64,000 nucleotides of DNA from Fulvia fulva (lineage: Eukaryota; Ascomycota; Dothideomycetes; Mycosphaerellales; Mycosphaerellaceae), in contig NC_063024.1 in the NCBI RefSeq assembly GCF_020509005.1, positions 1,178,001 to 1,242,000 of the forward strand, in the 5' to 3' direction. A program made the translations under genes and the position numbers. This document shows, piece by piece, positions 45,262 through 56,344 of this stretch; positions within the stretch are counted from its first letter, which is position 1, and each line of letters begins with the position of its first letter. The notes beneath the pieces are model-generated. The model did no database searches. It saw nothing but the letters and a program-made list of their open reading frames with translations, and was not told the DNA's origin.

Positions 45262-45274
45262 CGGGCTTATAACC
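45262..45274 (-). promoter_or_regulatory. Copia-1 primer-binding site (half initiator tRNA-Met)
   Basis: The plus strand reads CGGGCTTATAACC; read as CGGGCTCATAACC before RIP it equals the anticodon arm of initiator tRNA-Met with the CAT anticodon. Priming from a cleaved half tRNA is known for Drosophila copia and yeast Ty5. The same 13 bp occurs at 61099-61111. Confidence 0.7.
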
Positions 45275-45508
45275 TATTAAATAGGTACGAGTTACGTAGT
45301 AGTAGAAGACGGCGGATTATACGAAAGACGAAGAAGGACCTAATAGGATAGCGTGTATCTATATACAGTATCGCTAGTATTGTTATAGGTAGATACTAGG
45401 TGTCCGGATGTTTGCTAGCCTATAGGCTAGTAGACCCTAATCACGTGATCTAGTCATATAACACACCTACACCTATATACTTGTCCTACGGCCTGTATGT
45501 TCTCAATA
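45275..45508 (-). repeat. Copia-1 LTR (5' in element orientation)
   Basis: 234 bp; ends CTCAATA where its partner ends CTCAACA. The primer-binding site lies immediately to its left at 45262-45274. Confidence 0.9.
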
Positions 45509-45513
45509 GTTAA

Positions 45514-48500
45514 TAACGATAACTAGCCTCGACACGCTTAGTATTATCTAGTATAACGTCAACTATAGTAAGGATATAGTCTAGAACCATTTCCTATATA
45601 ACGCGGACCCGTATATCTACTACGTCCTAGTAATCTAGGAGCTATAGATTAACCCGTACTATAAGAGACTAACGACCTATAAGTTACTAGGCTATACGAC
45701 ATACCTACGAGGCGACGGCAGACCCCGTACGTGCTTCTATATTAGTAAGGACATACTAGAATCCGACTAGGAGGTAGTATACTACGTAGACGAAGAAGGC
45801 GGGGGCGATATTACCTCCCTCTATATAGGTAGTACCTAGATATACAACCTATATATATAACCGGTAGCCTCGAGGTCTAGCCGCGACCTTAGGGTCTATA
45901 GACACCTAGACAGTACGCTTAAGAGACAAGGGTACTATATCGTAGTAGGAGACTTTAATATATACTACCCGTCCTAGGAAAGCCTTATATAGCCGTACCC
46001 TATAGCCGACGAAGTACTCGACTTAATAGCGAGCAACGTAATTGCCCTTAATACCCTAAAGGACCTAGGCACCTAGAAGAGAGGGGGACTCTAAGGTACG
46101 ATCGACCTCTCCTAGATCTTAGATAGCTACTACTATACGGTAACCTACTATAGGATCGAACATAAACTCGAGGCGTCGTTAGACTATATACTAGTTAGGA
46201 CCTCTATTACGATATAGATATAACGTATACTAGCGAGAACCCCTAAGCTAAACTAGGGAAAGGCCTACTAGGCTAACATCTAGGCGTACCTCGATAACTC
46301 CGAGAGGCTAGTCTAGATCGCGTAGTAGCAATATAATAGTAAAGACGAGATAGACGAGGTAGTCTAAGGGTTAATAGACGAGATAAGAAAAGCGACCTTA
46401 TTTTACGTTCCGCTTACCTAACTAACGATATAGACTAAACTATACTAGACGCCGAAGTGTACTACGGTAGTAAGAGAAGCAAGGAGAACCCGCCGGGTGT
46501 AGACGAGTAGCTATAGCGAGGAGGCCTAGAACGTATATAGGGAGGTATACTAATAGAAGAAAGCTATAATACGGAGGGAGAAAGTAGTCGGCTAGAGGGC
46601 TATAGTAGAAGAAATCGCTAGTAAGCTAGCGAGGATATAGAAGCTAGCAAAATGGGCCCGATAGGACCCTATATAGGGCCCCTCCTTCTCTATCCTAGCG
46701 CTATAATCGCCTAGTAGCCCGGTTAGCGACCCCGAGGCTAAGGCGCGTCTACTAGCTAGCAAGTTCTTCCCGCCCCTAGTCGAGGCTAATCTAAGCGACA
46801 TAAACAGCTCTACCCCCCTAGCCCCTAGTATCGCGGTCCGATAGGAGGTGTCCGAGGGAGAAGTTACCGCTATACTTAGCAAGTTACCGGCGAAGAAAGC
46901 CCCGGGGCCGGATAGGATCCTAAACGAGCTACTAAAGAAGTGTAGAGATCAACTAGCCCTAGTAGTTATAGCGATCTTTAACGCCTACCTATAGACCGGA
47001 TACTACCCGATAGTATTTAAATAATCGACGATAGTAGTCCTACGTAAGCCGTAAAAGGAAGACTATACGTAGGTAAAGTCGTACCGCCTAATTGCGCTCC
47101 TTAATACTCTTAGGAGGGCGCTTAAGAAGCTAGTTATAACGAGACTCTCCGAGGCGGTAGAGGAATACTCCCTACTCCCGGACACCTAGATAGGTACGCG
47201 CCTATAGCGATCGACGCTATCCGCGATAGAACTTATTACCTCTTAGGTAAAGGCTATCTAGTATAAGAATAGGGACAAGGTAGTATCCTTACTTAGTCTA
47301 GATATATTGGGAGCCTTCGACTACGTATTATACCCGCGGCTACTCTATATCCTAAGGTCGAAAGGACTCCCTAAGTAGCTTATTAACTTCGTACGGTCCT
47401 ACCTCTAAAACCGTAGTACGTCGATCCTAGTCGCTTAGTATAAAAGCCTATTTTAAGTAGTCTATACTAGAATCTCGTAAGGCTTAACGCTAGTACCTAT
47501 CCTATTCCTCTTCTTTATAGCGACGCTACTCCTATCCCTAGAATCCTAGAACACCGCTACGAGCGGCTTCATAGACGATACGAATATCCTAGCGTAGTCT
47601 TCCTCGACTAAGGAGAACTATAGGCTACTAGAAGAGAAGTATAAGATCTACGAGGACTAGGCTAGGAGGTATAGGGCTCGGTTTATACTAGAAAAGTACA
47701 ATCTAATACACTTTACGCGCCGGCTACGATTCTATAATATTTAAGCTTCTATCTAGATATAGGGGTATATGACTAACCCGGTAAATTAGCTTAGGATCCT
47801 CGGACTATAGGTAGACCCGGCGCTACGGTAGAGGAAGTACGTATAGGCAATATTACGGAAAGCTAAACAGAATATAGTATTATACTAGAGGCTTACTACG
47901 TCTATATAGGGGGCGGACTTTCGGTAGTTACGACTTCTATATACGGCTATTATACGGCTAGTCCTTACCTATAGTAGCTAAGTATAGTCCTTAGGTAAGA
48001 GGGCCTACCTACTAAAGGGACTCGTCGCGCCGTTAGCGAAGATCTAAAACTAATACCTAAGGAAGGTCACCGGGGTATATAAGTCGATACTAATAAGGAT
48101 ACTTAAGTACGAGACCGCTATACCGCTAATCGACCTATATATCTAGGGACTACGGACCTCCTACTTAGGCAAGTCGGTATAGTACCTAGTATAGTAGGTC
48201 ATCGCTAGTAAAGTCGTAAGGGCCCGCGAATTAGTACTAGCGTATAAGGGCATTCGACCCGGAAACGAGCCGAACTACCGGGTAAGGGACGAATAGCTAG
48301 TAATATAATAGGAAGGTAAGAAATCGTTTATAGAGCAACTAGAGAAAGAGAGGCAGAACAACTAGGGTATAGGGCATAGTAGACGCCCTTAGCTAGCGGG
48401 ACAACCTAAGGAATAGTTAGCTACGAAATCCGCGGTTAAGTACCCCCCGAAGCTTATCTACTACCGCCTTACGAGGGTATAGAGTAGTATAGTAACCTAA

Positions 48501-48950
48501 CTACGAAGCAAACATATTAGCCTCTAGGGGTACCTATTATAGAGGAAGGTTCTAGAATATACGAATACTAGCTACCTCTACGGCTATTACTCCTAGAACG
48601 TACGGTACGTACTTCTCGTCTATCCGAGGTAGTCGCTAGGAAGGGGGGAGTAGATAGTAAAGGCGAGGAACCGGACGATTAGGGCACTTCTTAATAACGT
48701 TAAGGACCTACGGCGTATTACGAACTAGATACTAGAGAAGGGCTAGCTAGAACAGTACCGCCTAGTAGGAGTAGTATAGGAAGAGAGGACACGGCGTAGC
48801 GCGACGAGACCGGCTAGGAGTAGGGGCTAACGGGGTAGTAATATAGACTACGTACGTTTAGAGGGAAAGCTAATCTAGATAAGGAGAAGTCGGGGGCGGG
48901 AAGGGTTTTTACCTATTCGGGTTTCCCTTTGTACATAACAATAGATATAT
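45514..48950 (+). pseudogene. LINE copy 2 ORF2: endonuclease and reverse transcriptase
   Basis: The endonuclease-like part is at about 45560-46300. Reverse transcriptase motifs: KLPAKKAPGPDRILNELLKK near 46885-46940, KSYRLIALLNTLRRALKKL near 47075-47130, LLSLDILGAFDYVLYPRLLY near 47290-47350 and the catalytic SGFIDDTNILA near 47560-47595. The 3' end resembles that of LINE copy 1 in layout (GGTTTTT...CCCTTTGTACATA) and finishes with TCTA repeats. TAG stops are frequent. Confidence 0.85.
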
Positions 48951-49008
48951 ACCTATATAGGCCGAATAGGGTCCTAGAACAGGGGAATAACAAATCTATC
49001 TATCTATC

Positions 49009-49021
49009 TATATAGTAGCTT
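49009..49021. repeat. right target-site duplication of LINE copy 2
   Basis: Exact copy of 32540-32552 directly after the LINE tail. Confidence 0.85.
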
Positions 49022-49200
49022 CAAGCTGACTATAGACTTCTTATTAATAACAATTAGCTTAATATAGCGAAGCTTATTAGCTAGAGCCGTAGGGTTAGTA
49101 AGAGGGCCAAATGCTCCCTAAATAGGTAAGCTAAAGAATGAGTATAGGGTATAGCTATCGATATTAAAGGATATATAACCGGTGTTAGGTTTAGTATAAC
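49022..49200 (-). pseudogene. PIF1-like helicase remnant, N-terminal part
   Basis: On the minus strand: NTGYISFNIDSYTLYSFFSL, GAFGPLTNPTALANKLRYIK and LIVINKKSIVSLKLL. These match the segment of PIF1 helicases after the Walker A loop (..AFNIGGxTLHS..) and the Walker B block (LIIDEKSM). They join directly to 32539 once LINE copy 2 is removed. The Walker A end near 49200 is not clearly preserved. Confidence 0.7.
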
Positions 49201-49444
49201 CTAATAATATTATAAGATTAGAAGACTAAGCTTAATCGGGGTTTGTCTCGTAGCCGATAGAAGGTAAGGGAGAGTAATAAAGTAGTAGCTGTCTTGTCTT
49301 ATAAAGGCTAAGTAGTAGTAAGATAGAGGTTAGGTTATAGTATATTCTAAATAGTAATATTAAATAGTAAGTTAAACGCCTCGAAGCTATAAGGGATTCT
49401 TAGCGTTCCTAAATATAAAGGAGATATTACTAGTCTTAGCCTTG

Positions 49445-49510
49445 ATTACTAAGTTACTATTAAGCGAGTGATCTCGAATTACTAAGTTACTAGTAAGCGA
49501 GTGATCTCGT
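49445..49510. repeat. tandem repeat, 2 x 33 bp
   Basis: Two adjacent 33-bp units beginning ATTACTAAGTTACT and ending GCGAGTGATCTCG, differing at two positions. Possibly part of an old LTR or promoter of the neighbouring element. Confidence 0.8.
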
Positions 49511-49653
49511 ATAGTATACGTAATTCCTTCGGCTAATAGCTATATATACCTTCGAGGCTTAGCCCGAACCGTAACACTATCTCCCTTCTAGCTTAGCTTC
49601 GTCCCGAAGCTTATATAAGATAATATATTATCTCCTCTAGTAGGTAGTTAACG

Positions 49654-50145
49654 ATGTCTTCTTCTTCTTCTAAGAACCGTCTTCGGCTTACTAGAGAAAT
49701 TTACGAGTACGGCCGTACGGTAGATCTCGCGTACGACTATTATTTTGTTAACGGCTTCTCCTATATTACTATAGAGGGTAACTTCTATCTTCGGTGTTCG
49801 GAGTACGTTCGTCGCGGGCGTAAATATATAAACCTATCCTAGGAGTCTCTTAATAGGACTCGGAAGGAATATTAGAAAAAGGTCGAAAAGGACGAGGAAG
49901 AGATTACGGAGGTTTTAGCGCGGTTAATACGGGACAAGGCGATACTTTACTAAGTAGAGGAGCGCGCGCGTAAGAAGGCGTAATACTTAGAGGCCGAAAT
50001 AGAGGCCTCTAGAGAGATTAAGGACGTCGATTATCCTACCGCTAATACGACCGTTAGTCTCTCTCCTACTATATAGTCCTTGATCGATTTTGTTAATAAC
50101 GCGATCGATTTTTCTATTGCCTCTAGCTCCGGCGAGTAACCTTAT
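49654..50145 (+). pseudogene. unrecognised transposon ORF remnant
   Basis: The ATG at 49654 opens 62 codons (MSSSSSKNRLRLTREIYEYG, later NGFSYITIEGNFYLRCSEYV). With TAG read as former Gln, the frame continues with a long charged, probably coiled-coil segment (KEY.KKVEKDEEEITEVLAR) to a TAA near 50139. This coding bias in a RIP-damaged region suggests a transposon gene. I do not recognise the family. Confidence 0.4.
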
Positions 50146-50149
50146 AGTT

Positions 50150-50669
50150 AGTATCCTTTCTCTCGAACTCCTAAATCTTCTACTAATAGTTCCGTAGATT
50201 CTCCTTTAGTTCCTAGATAATTTCCGAGTCGTCGTATTCTTTCTATTTAACGAGGTATCGCTAACCCTTCCTGTCTAGGATTTTCTCGACTTCGAATTCG
50301 TTTTCTACTTCCGGCTCGAAATAGAAGCTTTCTTAGTAAGGTGTTTTAGCGTCTACGGGTTCTAACCTAGAGATATAGAAGACTAGGTAGATTTTTGCGT
50401 CGGGTAGTAGTTATAGGCGGTAGTTAACTAGTCCTACGACTTTGTCGATAAAAAATAGTCCGACTTTAATATGATCTAGCTTCTTAGTCTTTCTTCTTAT
50501 TCTTAGGTTTTTTATAAGAGGATAGACCTTATCCCCCTCTTTTAGTAGAGGCGCTATTTTTCTCTCGTCTGACCGTAATTAAGACAGTTTTTGTTATATA
50601 TCTTCGATCGCTTTACGTACTTCTTTATATACTTCCTTAAGAGTTTCCGTCGTTACGATTACTCTTTTA
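50150..50669 (-). pseudogene. Gypsy-3 fragment: end of integrase plus chromodomain
   Basis: On the minus strand: LLKEGDKVYPLIKNLRIRRK, KKLDHIKVGLFFIDKVVG and YLVFYISRLEPVDAKTPY (integrase C-terminal beta-barrel with the GDxVxL and HISLLEP blocks), then EFEVEKILDRKG and YLVK*KEYDDSEII*E, a chromodomain whose two Trp codons became TAG. So this is the 3' end of a chromovirus pol, cut at 50669 by Copia LTR sequence. Confidence 0.8.
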
Positions 50670-50775
50670 TATTAAATAGGTACGGATTACGTAGCCGTAG
50701 AAGATAGGAATTACAGATTATATAAATGAAGAAGGACCTAATAGGATAGCGTATATCTATATATAGTATCGCTAG
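50670..50775 (-). repeat. Copia LTR piece (Copia-1-like start)
   Basis: Starts TATTAAATAGG and follows the first ~105 bp of the Copia-1 LTR, then diverges at the LINE copy 3 target duplication. It is either the first part of the left Copia-2 LTR or an older Copia-1-family LTR fragment. Confidence 0.6.
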
Positions 50776-50788
50776 TTAATAGTATATA
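50776..50788. repeat. left target-site duplication of LINE copy 3
   Basis: The 13-mer ttaatagtatata is repeated at 55946-55958. Confidence 0.8.
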
Positions 50789-53700
50789 GATAGATAGATA
50801 GATATTTCATTAAGCTGTTATAGTGCCCTTTGGCCTATACAGCTATGCTATCTTGTTTTCGTATATATAGAGGGGAAACCGTGTTAGTGAAAACCCCTCC
50901 TCCTTCCCGCCTGTCTTTTCCTCCTCGTTGTCGTCTTAAATTTCCCTTGTTAGGGGTACGCTAGTGTCATAGGCCTGCCCTGATGACTACCCTATCTACA
51001 ACCCCCCTCGCTTCCGCCTCTTGTCTATCCACTCCTCCGTCTCGCTCGCGAGGCTAAACTGCTAGAGGTATCCCTACTATAGTATCCACCGAGAGATTCG
51101 GCGAATGTTGCCTTTGTCCCTAATAATTGACTTATAGTCTCTCCTTCCCGCTTGGTGCCTCCAATTTCCCCTACCTCTCGCCTACTACGGGCATCGTAGT
51201 AGCATATGTTCTAGGTTTTGCGATAGGTAGCCATACTAGTAGGCTGGGCTATAGATGTCTAGTACGCGTCTTCTAAACAGGTAGGCCCTTAACCTAATGT
51301 GTTTGGACCTGATTTGGATCGCTATGCTTGCCTCGGCCCTTGTTAGGTCCCTATATAGCTAGTAATTATGTCTCTAGAAGGCTCGGAGCGCTATCGGGCC
51401 TATTGTCTTAGGGGGCTTCTTTTTCTAGTCCTGCTCCTATAGGTAGCTCGCTATCTATTCCGCTAGGCTTTAGGTCTTAGCCTTGCTCCCGCCGGCCTAG
51501 CGAGTCCTACGCTCCTCCTCTTTTCGTGCTAGCCATTCGGTGCTTATCTATATAGCCGTAAAGGTAGTAAGGTCATCCTCTTTTTGGCTTGTCCTATGTC
51601 CGGCCCCTCTCCGGTAGTGGCTTTCTATCTTATTCTTTACCTCCTAGATCGTAGTTTGTACTAGGTAACCTGTCGTCCTTGCCGCGTATTGAATTCTTAT
51701 TCCCCGGATATACTAGCCGATTAGTAGTGTTCCTGTCTCCATTTCTACCGTGCTCGTTAACGTTATCTTATATACGCCTAGTACCCTACGTAGGTTGCCT
51801 ACCTATGTCCTATTTAGGGGTTGCTCTATCCGTTTCGGGATCGGCTTGCCTACGCCTCCTGTTCCCTAAATCTATGCCCCGTATAGCATAGCTAGTCTAA
51901 CGATCGCCTTATATATTACTCTTGCCTTGTCGAATGTTGCTCCCTATATAGATGCCGTAAGTCTCTTTATCGAGGCTTCGTTAACTTGTACTCGACTCTA
52001 GGCTTTCTTAACCTATACATTCTAGCTTAGCTTCGGGTCGAGCTAGATCCTAAGTACTCGTAGCTCCGCTAATAGCTTTGTCTCGTAGCCTTGGATTCTT
52101 ACCGCCGCCTTTATATTATAGTATGTTCTCGCTTTACTAAAGTGTATAAGTTGGTACTTTTTAGGGGCGAACTAGGCACTATACTTCTTTGCCCACTCCT
52201 CGCATTTCTTGTGCCTATCTTCGAGGAGGCGACAGTTCTCTTCTGTCGAGTCTGACTAGGCTAGGATGTTTATGTCGTCTACGAACCCCGATGCTAAGGT
52301 TTGCGGAGAGGTGAGTAGGGGGATTAGATTAGACATAAATATTAGAAACAGGATAGGGGAGAGAGTAGATCCCTAAGGTATTCTAGTCTCTACCTTTACC
52401 GGGTCGGACGTATACCTTCCTAGGACTAGGTATGTCGTCCGTTCCTAGAGAAAGGAGTAGACGAACGTCGTTACCTATAGGGGGATGCCTTTCTGCTATA
52501 GGATATATATTAGCCTTTAGTATAAGACGTTATCGAAGGCTCCTACGATGTCGAGGGATAGTAAGGACGCCGCTCGGTTCCTACCGTAGTACTAGAGGGT
52601 CTGAATTTACTCCGTAATTAGCTCTATTACTATTAGTATCGATCGCTAGCTTCTTCCCCCTATCTATATTACTAGGAGTACGTAGTTGTCCTCGGCTAGC
52701 TACGTAAGTCTCTAGGCTACTATCTTTTCTAGGACATTCCCTATCGTGTTTAGAAGTACGATTGGTCTGTACGACTTAGGCTAAGTATAGTCCTCTTTCT
52801 ATAGCTTACGTAGCACTACTGTCATAGACTCTCTATACGGCTTCGGGTAATACCCTAGCCGTAGGCACGCGGTAAACAGGTTTACTAGGCTCGGCGCGAT
52901 CTCTTCTCTATACTCTTTTAGCAGTATGTTTAGTATCCTATCTAGGCCTAGGGCTTTCCGTCCTTTTAGCTTACTTATGACTCCTATTACTATGTTAGAG
53001 CTAACCGCCTAATCTATGTCTAGGGGTTCCGGGTATATACTCGGGTCGATATCCGTAAGGTCTACCTCTACTTACGTCGAAAAGAAATGGTCGGCTAATG
53101 CTTTTGCCTTGCCCCGGGGCGTAGCCTAGGCAATCCCTTCGCGGTCTACGATTAGGGGGAAGTGAGGGGTTTGCTGCTCTTTAGGTAGTCGTGCCTATTT
53201 AGCAAGTCTCTATATCTGTTCCGGGTTTTCTATAACGAGCCCGATCGTCGCTCTCTAGTCCTATAGCTTATCGCGTCTTATCTGTGCCTTCTTCTCTTAT
53301 GTCGCGCGATAGTATTGCTCCTACGTCTCTTAGGTATGCTCCTTCGTCTACTGTCGCCTTGCCCTTCTAGCCTCCCTTACCTTCGTAGAGTAGTTAGGGG
53401 TCTAGAAGGCCTTCTACTACGTTAAGGGCCGGAGTAACGGCGTATATTGTTCCGCTACTTACTATATAACCGAGGTAATCTGTTCCGCTACTTGATCTAG
53501 CTAAGCTATCGTCTCGAGTTCTCTATACTATAGTAGGTTCGCTATTAGGAAGCCTCTTATATCGTCCTAGCGTGCCTTCTTCTAGTTACGGCGTAGTTCG
53601 CTTACTAGCTCCTCTATCGCCTTTACCCCTAGCGTCGTTTAGATAGGGATATAGTCTAAGGAGGCTTCTAGCGCGTAGTTCGGTCGGCATTAGACTAGTC

Positions 53701-55945
53701 TCTCTTCAAGTTCTCGTAATAGAAAGTATAGGTCGATCGTACTTATACTTAAACGGGCCTTCTACGTCTCTGTTCCCTTTGGCGTTACTAAGGCCATTCC
53801 GTAGCGTGCGGTTATATCTAGTAGCTTTTCCCCTAGAAACGCGTACGGGGGAGTGAATTCGAGTCCCTACCGTAGGTAGTAGAGGTTAAAGTCGCCGAGG
53901 AGTACTTGCTTTATATCTTAGCTTAGGGTCCGCTCTAGGTAGGCGAGGGTTCCTAGTTCCCTACTCGTCCGACCCCGCGGTAGCGGGTTATAAACGTTAT
54001 AGATCTAGATAGGGCCTTGTGTCGTGTCGATCTAGATTGATATTATGTCTCCTAGGTTGCCCTACTACGGTAGTATAACCTTCTACGACTCAAGGTCTAT
54101 ATTCTTACTTACGTATATATATGTCCTCGGGATAACGCCTCGTTAGCCCGCGATTACGGTATAGTATCTCCGGTCATTATAAGTAGCTAGGAGTCCTTCG
54201 TAGGGGTTGACCTATAGTTCCTATACCGCGATAACGTAGTGCCGTAGCGGGTCTAGCTTTTATAGAAAGTAGCGCTAGACCTTGTCCCTTCTTTTGTTTA
54301 CGTTATACTATACGATAGTAATGTCGTCGTATAGTATTATTCGTTATCCGTAAGGTCCATTTCCGTGCTAACCTACTATGTCTCCTAAGCCTATATCTCG
54401 CTATCCGGCTAGCCCTAGGGCCGCTAGGGCGCCCTAAAGATTCGCATTTGGCCTAGTTCGTTAGCGGCCCGGTTAAGGTGTCGAGGCCTACCGGGAGGTA
54501 GATACGTTTACGGTTAGGTTCCCTTGTTCGTCTCTTCTACCCTCTTCCTTTTGCTCGGTTCGAAGCCCTTATATACGGTAGGTCCCTCCTACTACCGTTA
54601 GGGGTACCTAGCTAGTATAGAAATCCTTGCTTACCTCGCTCGTTCTTATACTACTATTCTAGTTAGGTATTGGCTTGAATACGCTAGGTGCCTTCTGCCG
54701 TAGTATATATACCTACTCTCCTTTTTTAGGCATTCCCTTCCCTAGTATAGGCCTGCGTAGTAAGGACACCTTAGGGTCTTCTCCCCGTATTTTAGGGCTA
54801 TATAACCGTACTGTTAGCATTAGAAGCATTGTAGTACCCTATAGCTACTCTAATAGATCTCCGTTCCTATTCTCTCGTAGTTCTAGAATAGCCTATTGTC
54901 TAGTATCTAGTTAGCTTGTTCCGCTGTCTCTACCTAGATAATAAGCAATAAGTATGTCTTTTCTCGGTCTACTGTCTTGTATAGCTATGCCGCCTTCGTT
55001 AGTTATACTCCTAGGGAGGTGTTCTAGTTCTATACTTAGAGGTAGGGAAGGTCTTCGACCTTAAATGTCCTAGGGACCCCGTAGGCGATAACGGTATACT
55101 ATTAGTAGGAGACTCGTGTCGACTTCGCGACTTTAGTAGTCCACTCCTTATAGGTCTCTAGCTTTCGTCTATTAGACTCTTATACGGTAAAGAGTCTCAC
55201 TACGCCTAGTACCTCTACCCTCGCTCTAACTACCTCCTTTTAGCCGATTCTATCGACAATCTCCTTGCTTATTAGGGCTACGATTTCTTGTTTTTCCGCC
55301 GGATTAGTAATGTATAGGCGTACCGCCTTGCTTACCTTCGGAGGGGGTTGATTCTTACCTACTACTACTATTGCCTATATAGTTAGTCTCTAGGCTACTT
55401 TCTGTGTTACTTATTAGATTGTTTTCGGGATTTGGTGTAATAGCGCTTTTAGCGCTCCTAGTAGCTATGCTATAGTGTTCTTATATGTCCGGGCTAGGTG
55501 TTCGCTATCCCCTAGCAAGTCTTCCGCCTCCGTATATAGGGTCGTCCACGCTATGTTGTTTGTCGTTAGCCTCTGCTTTCTATATAGTAGGCCTTGGCTT
55601 ATGTCCTAGGTTTTTCCTTAGTCTGTTCCCCGGTTTAACTCTTAGTATAGAGTGTTCGTAAGGCTATGGCTCTCGTTAGTTACTATCCTTCGCTACTATT
55701 CGGGGTCGCGCTTCCTAATTAGGCAGTTGTCCTCCGCAACTCCGCAACTCTAGGGTCTACCTTTAGGGGAACGGAACCTCAGTTTTAGGGTTCTTTATAC
55801 TACGATTGCGCCGCCGCTAGCGTAGGCGGGTCGCTACTACTTAAGTGGATTGCTCGCCTTAATAAGGGCTGTCGAATAAATAGTCCTCGTCCGCTATAGG
55901 TACGCGGCAAAAAATCAGTTTTTAATAGGTAATATATAGGAGCCC
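50789..55945 (-). mobile_element. LINE copy 3 (same family as copy 1), inverted, not interrupted
   Basis: It starts with the GATA-repeat tail (3' end, left) and runs to the 5' end near 55945, in the opposite orientation to copy 1. The 5' region matches 17375-18344 and continues across the point where Gypsy-1 sits in copy 1, so it shows the empty site. ORF2 motifs are recognisable on the minus strand (RT core about 52250-53000, endonuclease about 53800-54400). RIP stops are frequent over most of the length. A few mosaic differences to copy 1 exist at both ends. Confidence 0.9.
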
Positions 55946-55958
55946 TTAATAGTATATA
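55946..55958. repeat. right target-site duplication of LINE copy 3
   Basis: Exact copy of 50776-50788, at the LINE 5' end. Confidence 0.8.
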
Positions 55959-56344
55959 TATATACGGAAGTTAGGACACGTAATAGGGAAGGAGGAAGGA
56001 CTAATATAGTATACGAAGGTATATAGTAGAATAGTATTTAGTACTAAAGGTATCTCTACTATCGGTATAGAGACTACCTCTCTTATATCTATATAGAGGG
56101 ATATTACTCTAGTCCTAGTTCTGTTTTACTACGCCTTATCGGTTTTACCTATATCTTATCCTACGACGGTAGTTTCTCCGATAGTCTCGTACTAACTAGC
56201 TAAGCGACTTTAGGTCCTCTAAGTCGCTCCTACTATTCGTACGGTGTTATAGTAGTATTACCGTACTATTATCTCGACTAACTTAGCATATACTAAGTTA
56301 GTCTTAGTACCGTATAATATGCCTACTAACCTATATTCGTAATA
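55959..56344 (-). repeat. Copia-2 left LTR (main part)
   Basis: About 95% identical to 61132-61517 by eye, and followed at its right by CTCCTACTTAGG, the complement of a purine-rich tract also found next to the Copia-1 LTR. Confidence 0.85.

Larger units (their letters stand above)
33954..45508 (-). mobile_element. Copia-1 LTR retrotransposon, RIP-degraded, split by Gypsy-2
   Basis: 234-bp LTRs (33954-34187 and 45275-45508) are flanked by a 5-bp duplication (ATTAA left, GTTAA right, differing by one RIP-type change). On the minus strand the order is gag (about 44000-44830), integrase (about 42300-43500), reverse transcriptase (about 42000-41545 and 35243-34700) and RNase H. The RNase H ends AALTLVKDAYMHERSKHID near 34380-34440, characteristic of Copia elements. 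Beside the 45275 LTR lies CGGGCTTATAACC, which is the anticodon stem-loop sequence of initiator tRNA-Met after one CA-to-TA change. Confidence 0.9.
32553..49008 (+). mobile_element. LINE copy 2 (related subfamily), split by Copia-1
   Basis: The two halves are 32553-33953 (ORF1) and 45514-49008 (ORF2 and 3' end with a TCTA repeat tail). A 13-bp duplication flanks it, and it lies inside the PIF1 helicase remnant. The protein remains are similar to those of LINE copy 1 but distinct in sequence, so it is a second subfamily. RIP has inserted TAG stops throughout. Confidence 0.85.

Noticed and set aside
49445..49510. Two 33-bp repeats as a CRISPR-like array
   Set aside because: Only two adjacent copies without spacers, in a eukaryotic transposon region; it is a simple tandem duplication.
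54675..54914. 79-codon ORF on the plus strand in LINE copy 3
   Set aside because: It lies antisense to the LINE coding strand in low-complexity mutated sequence and has no motif.
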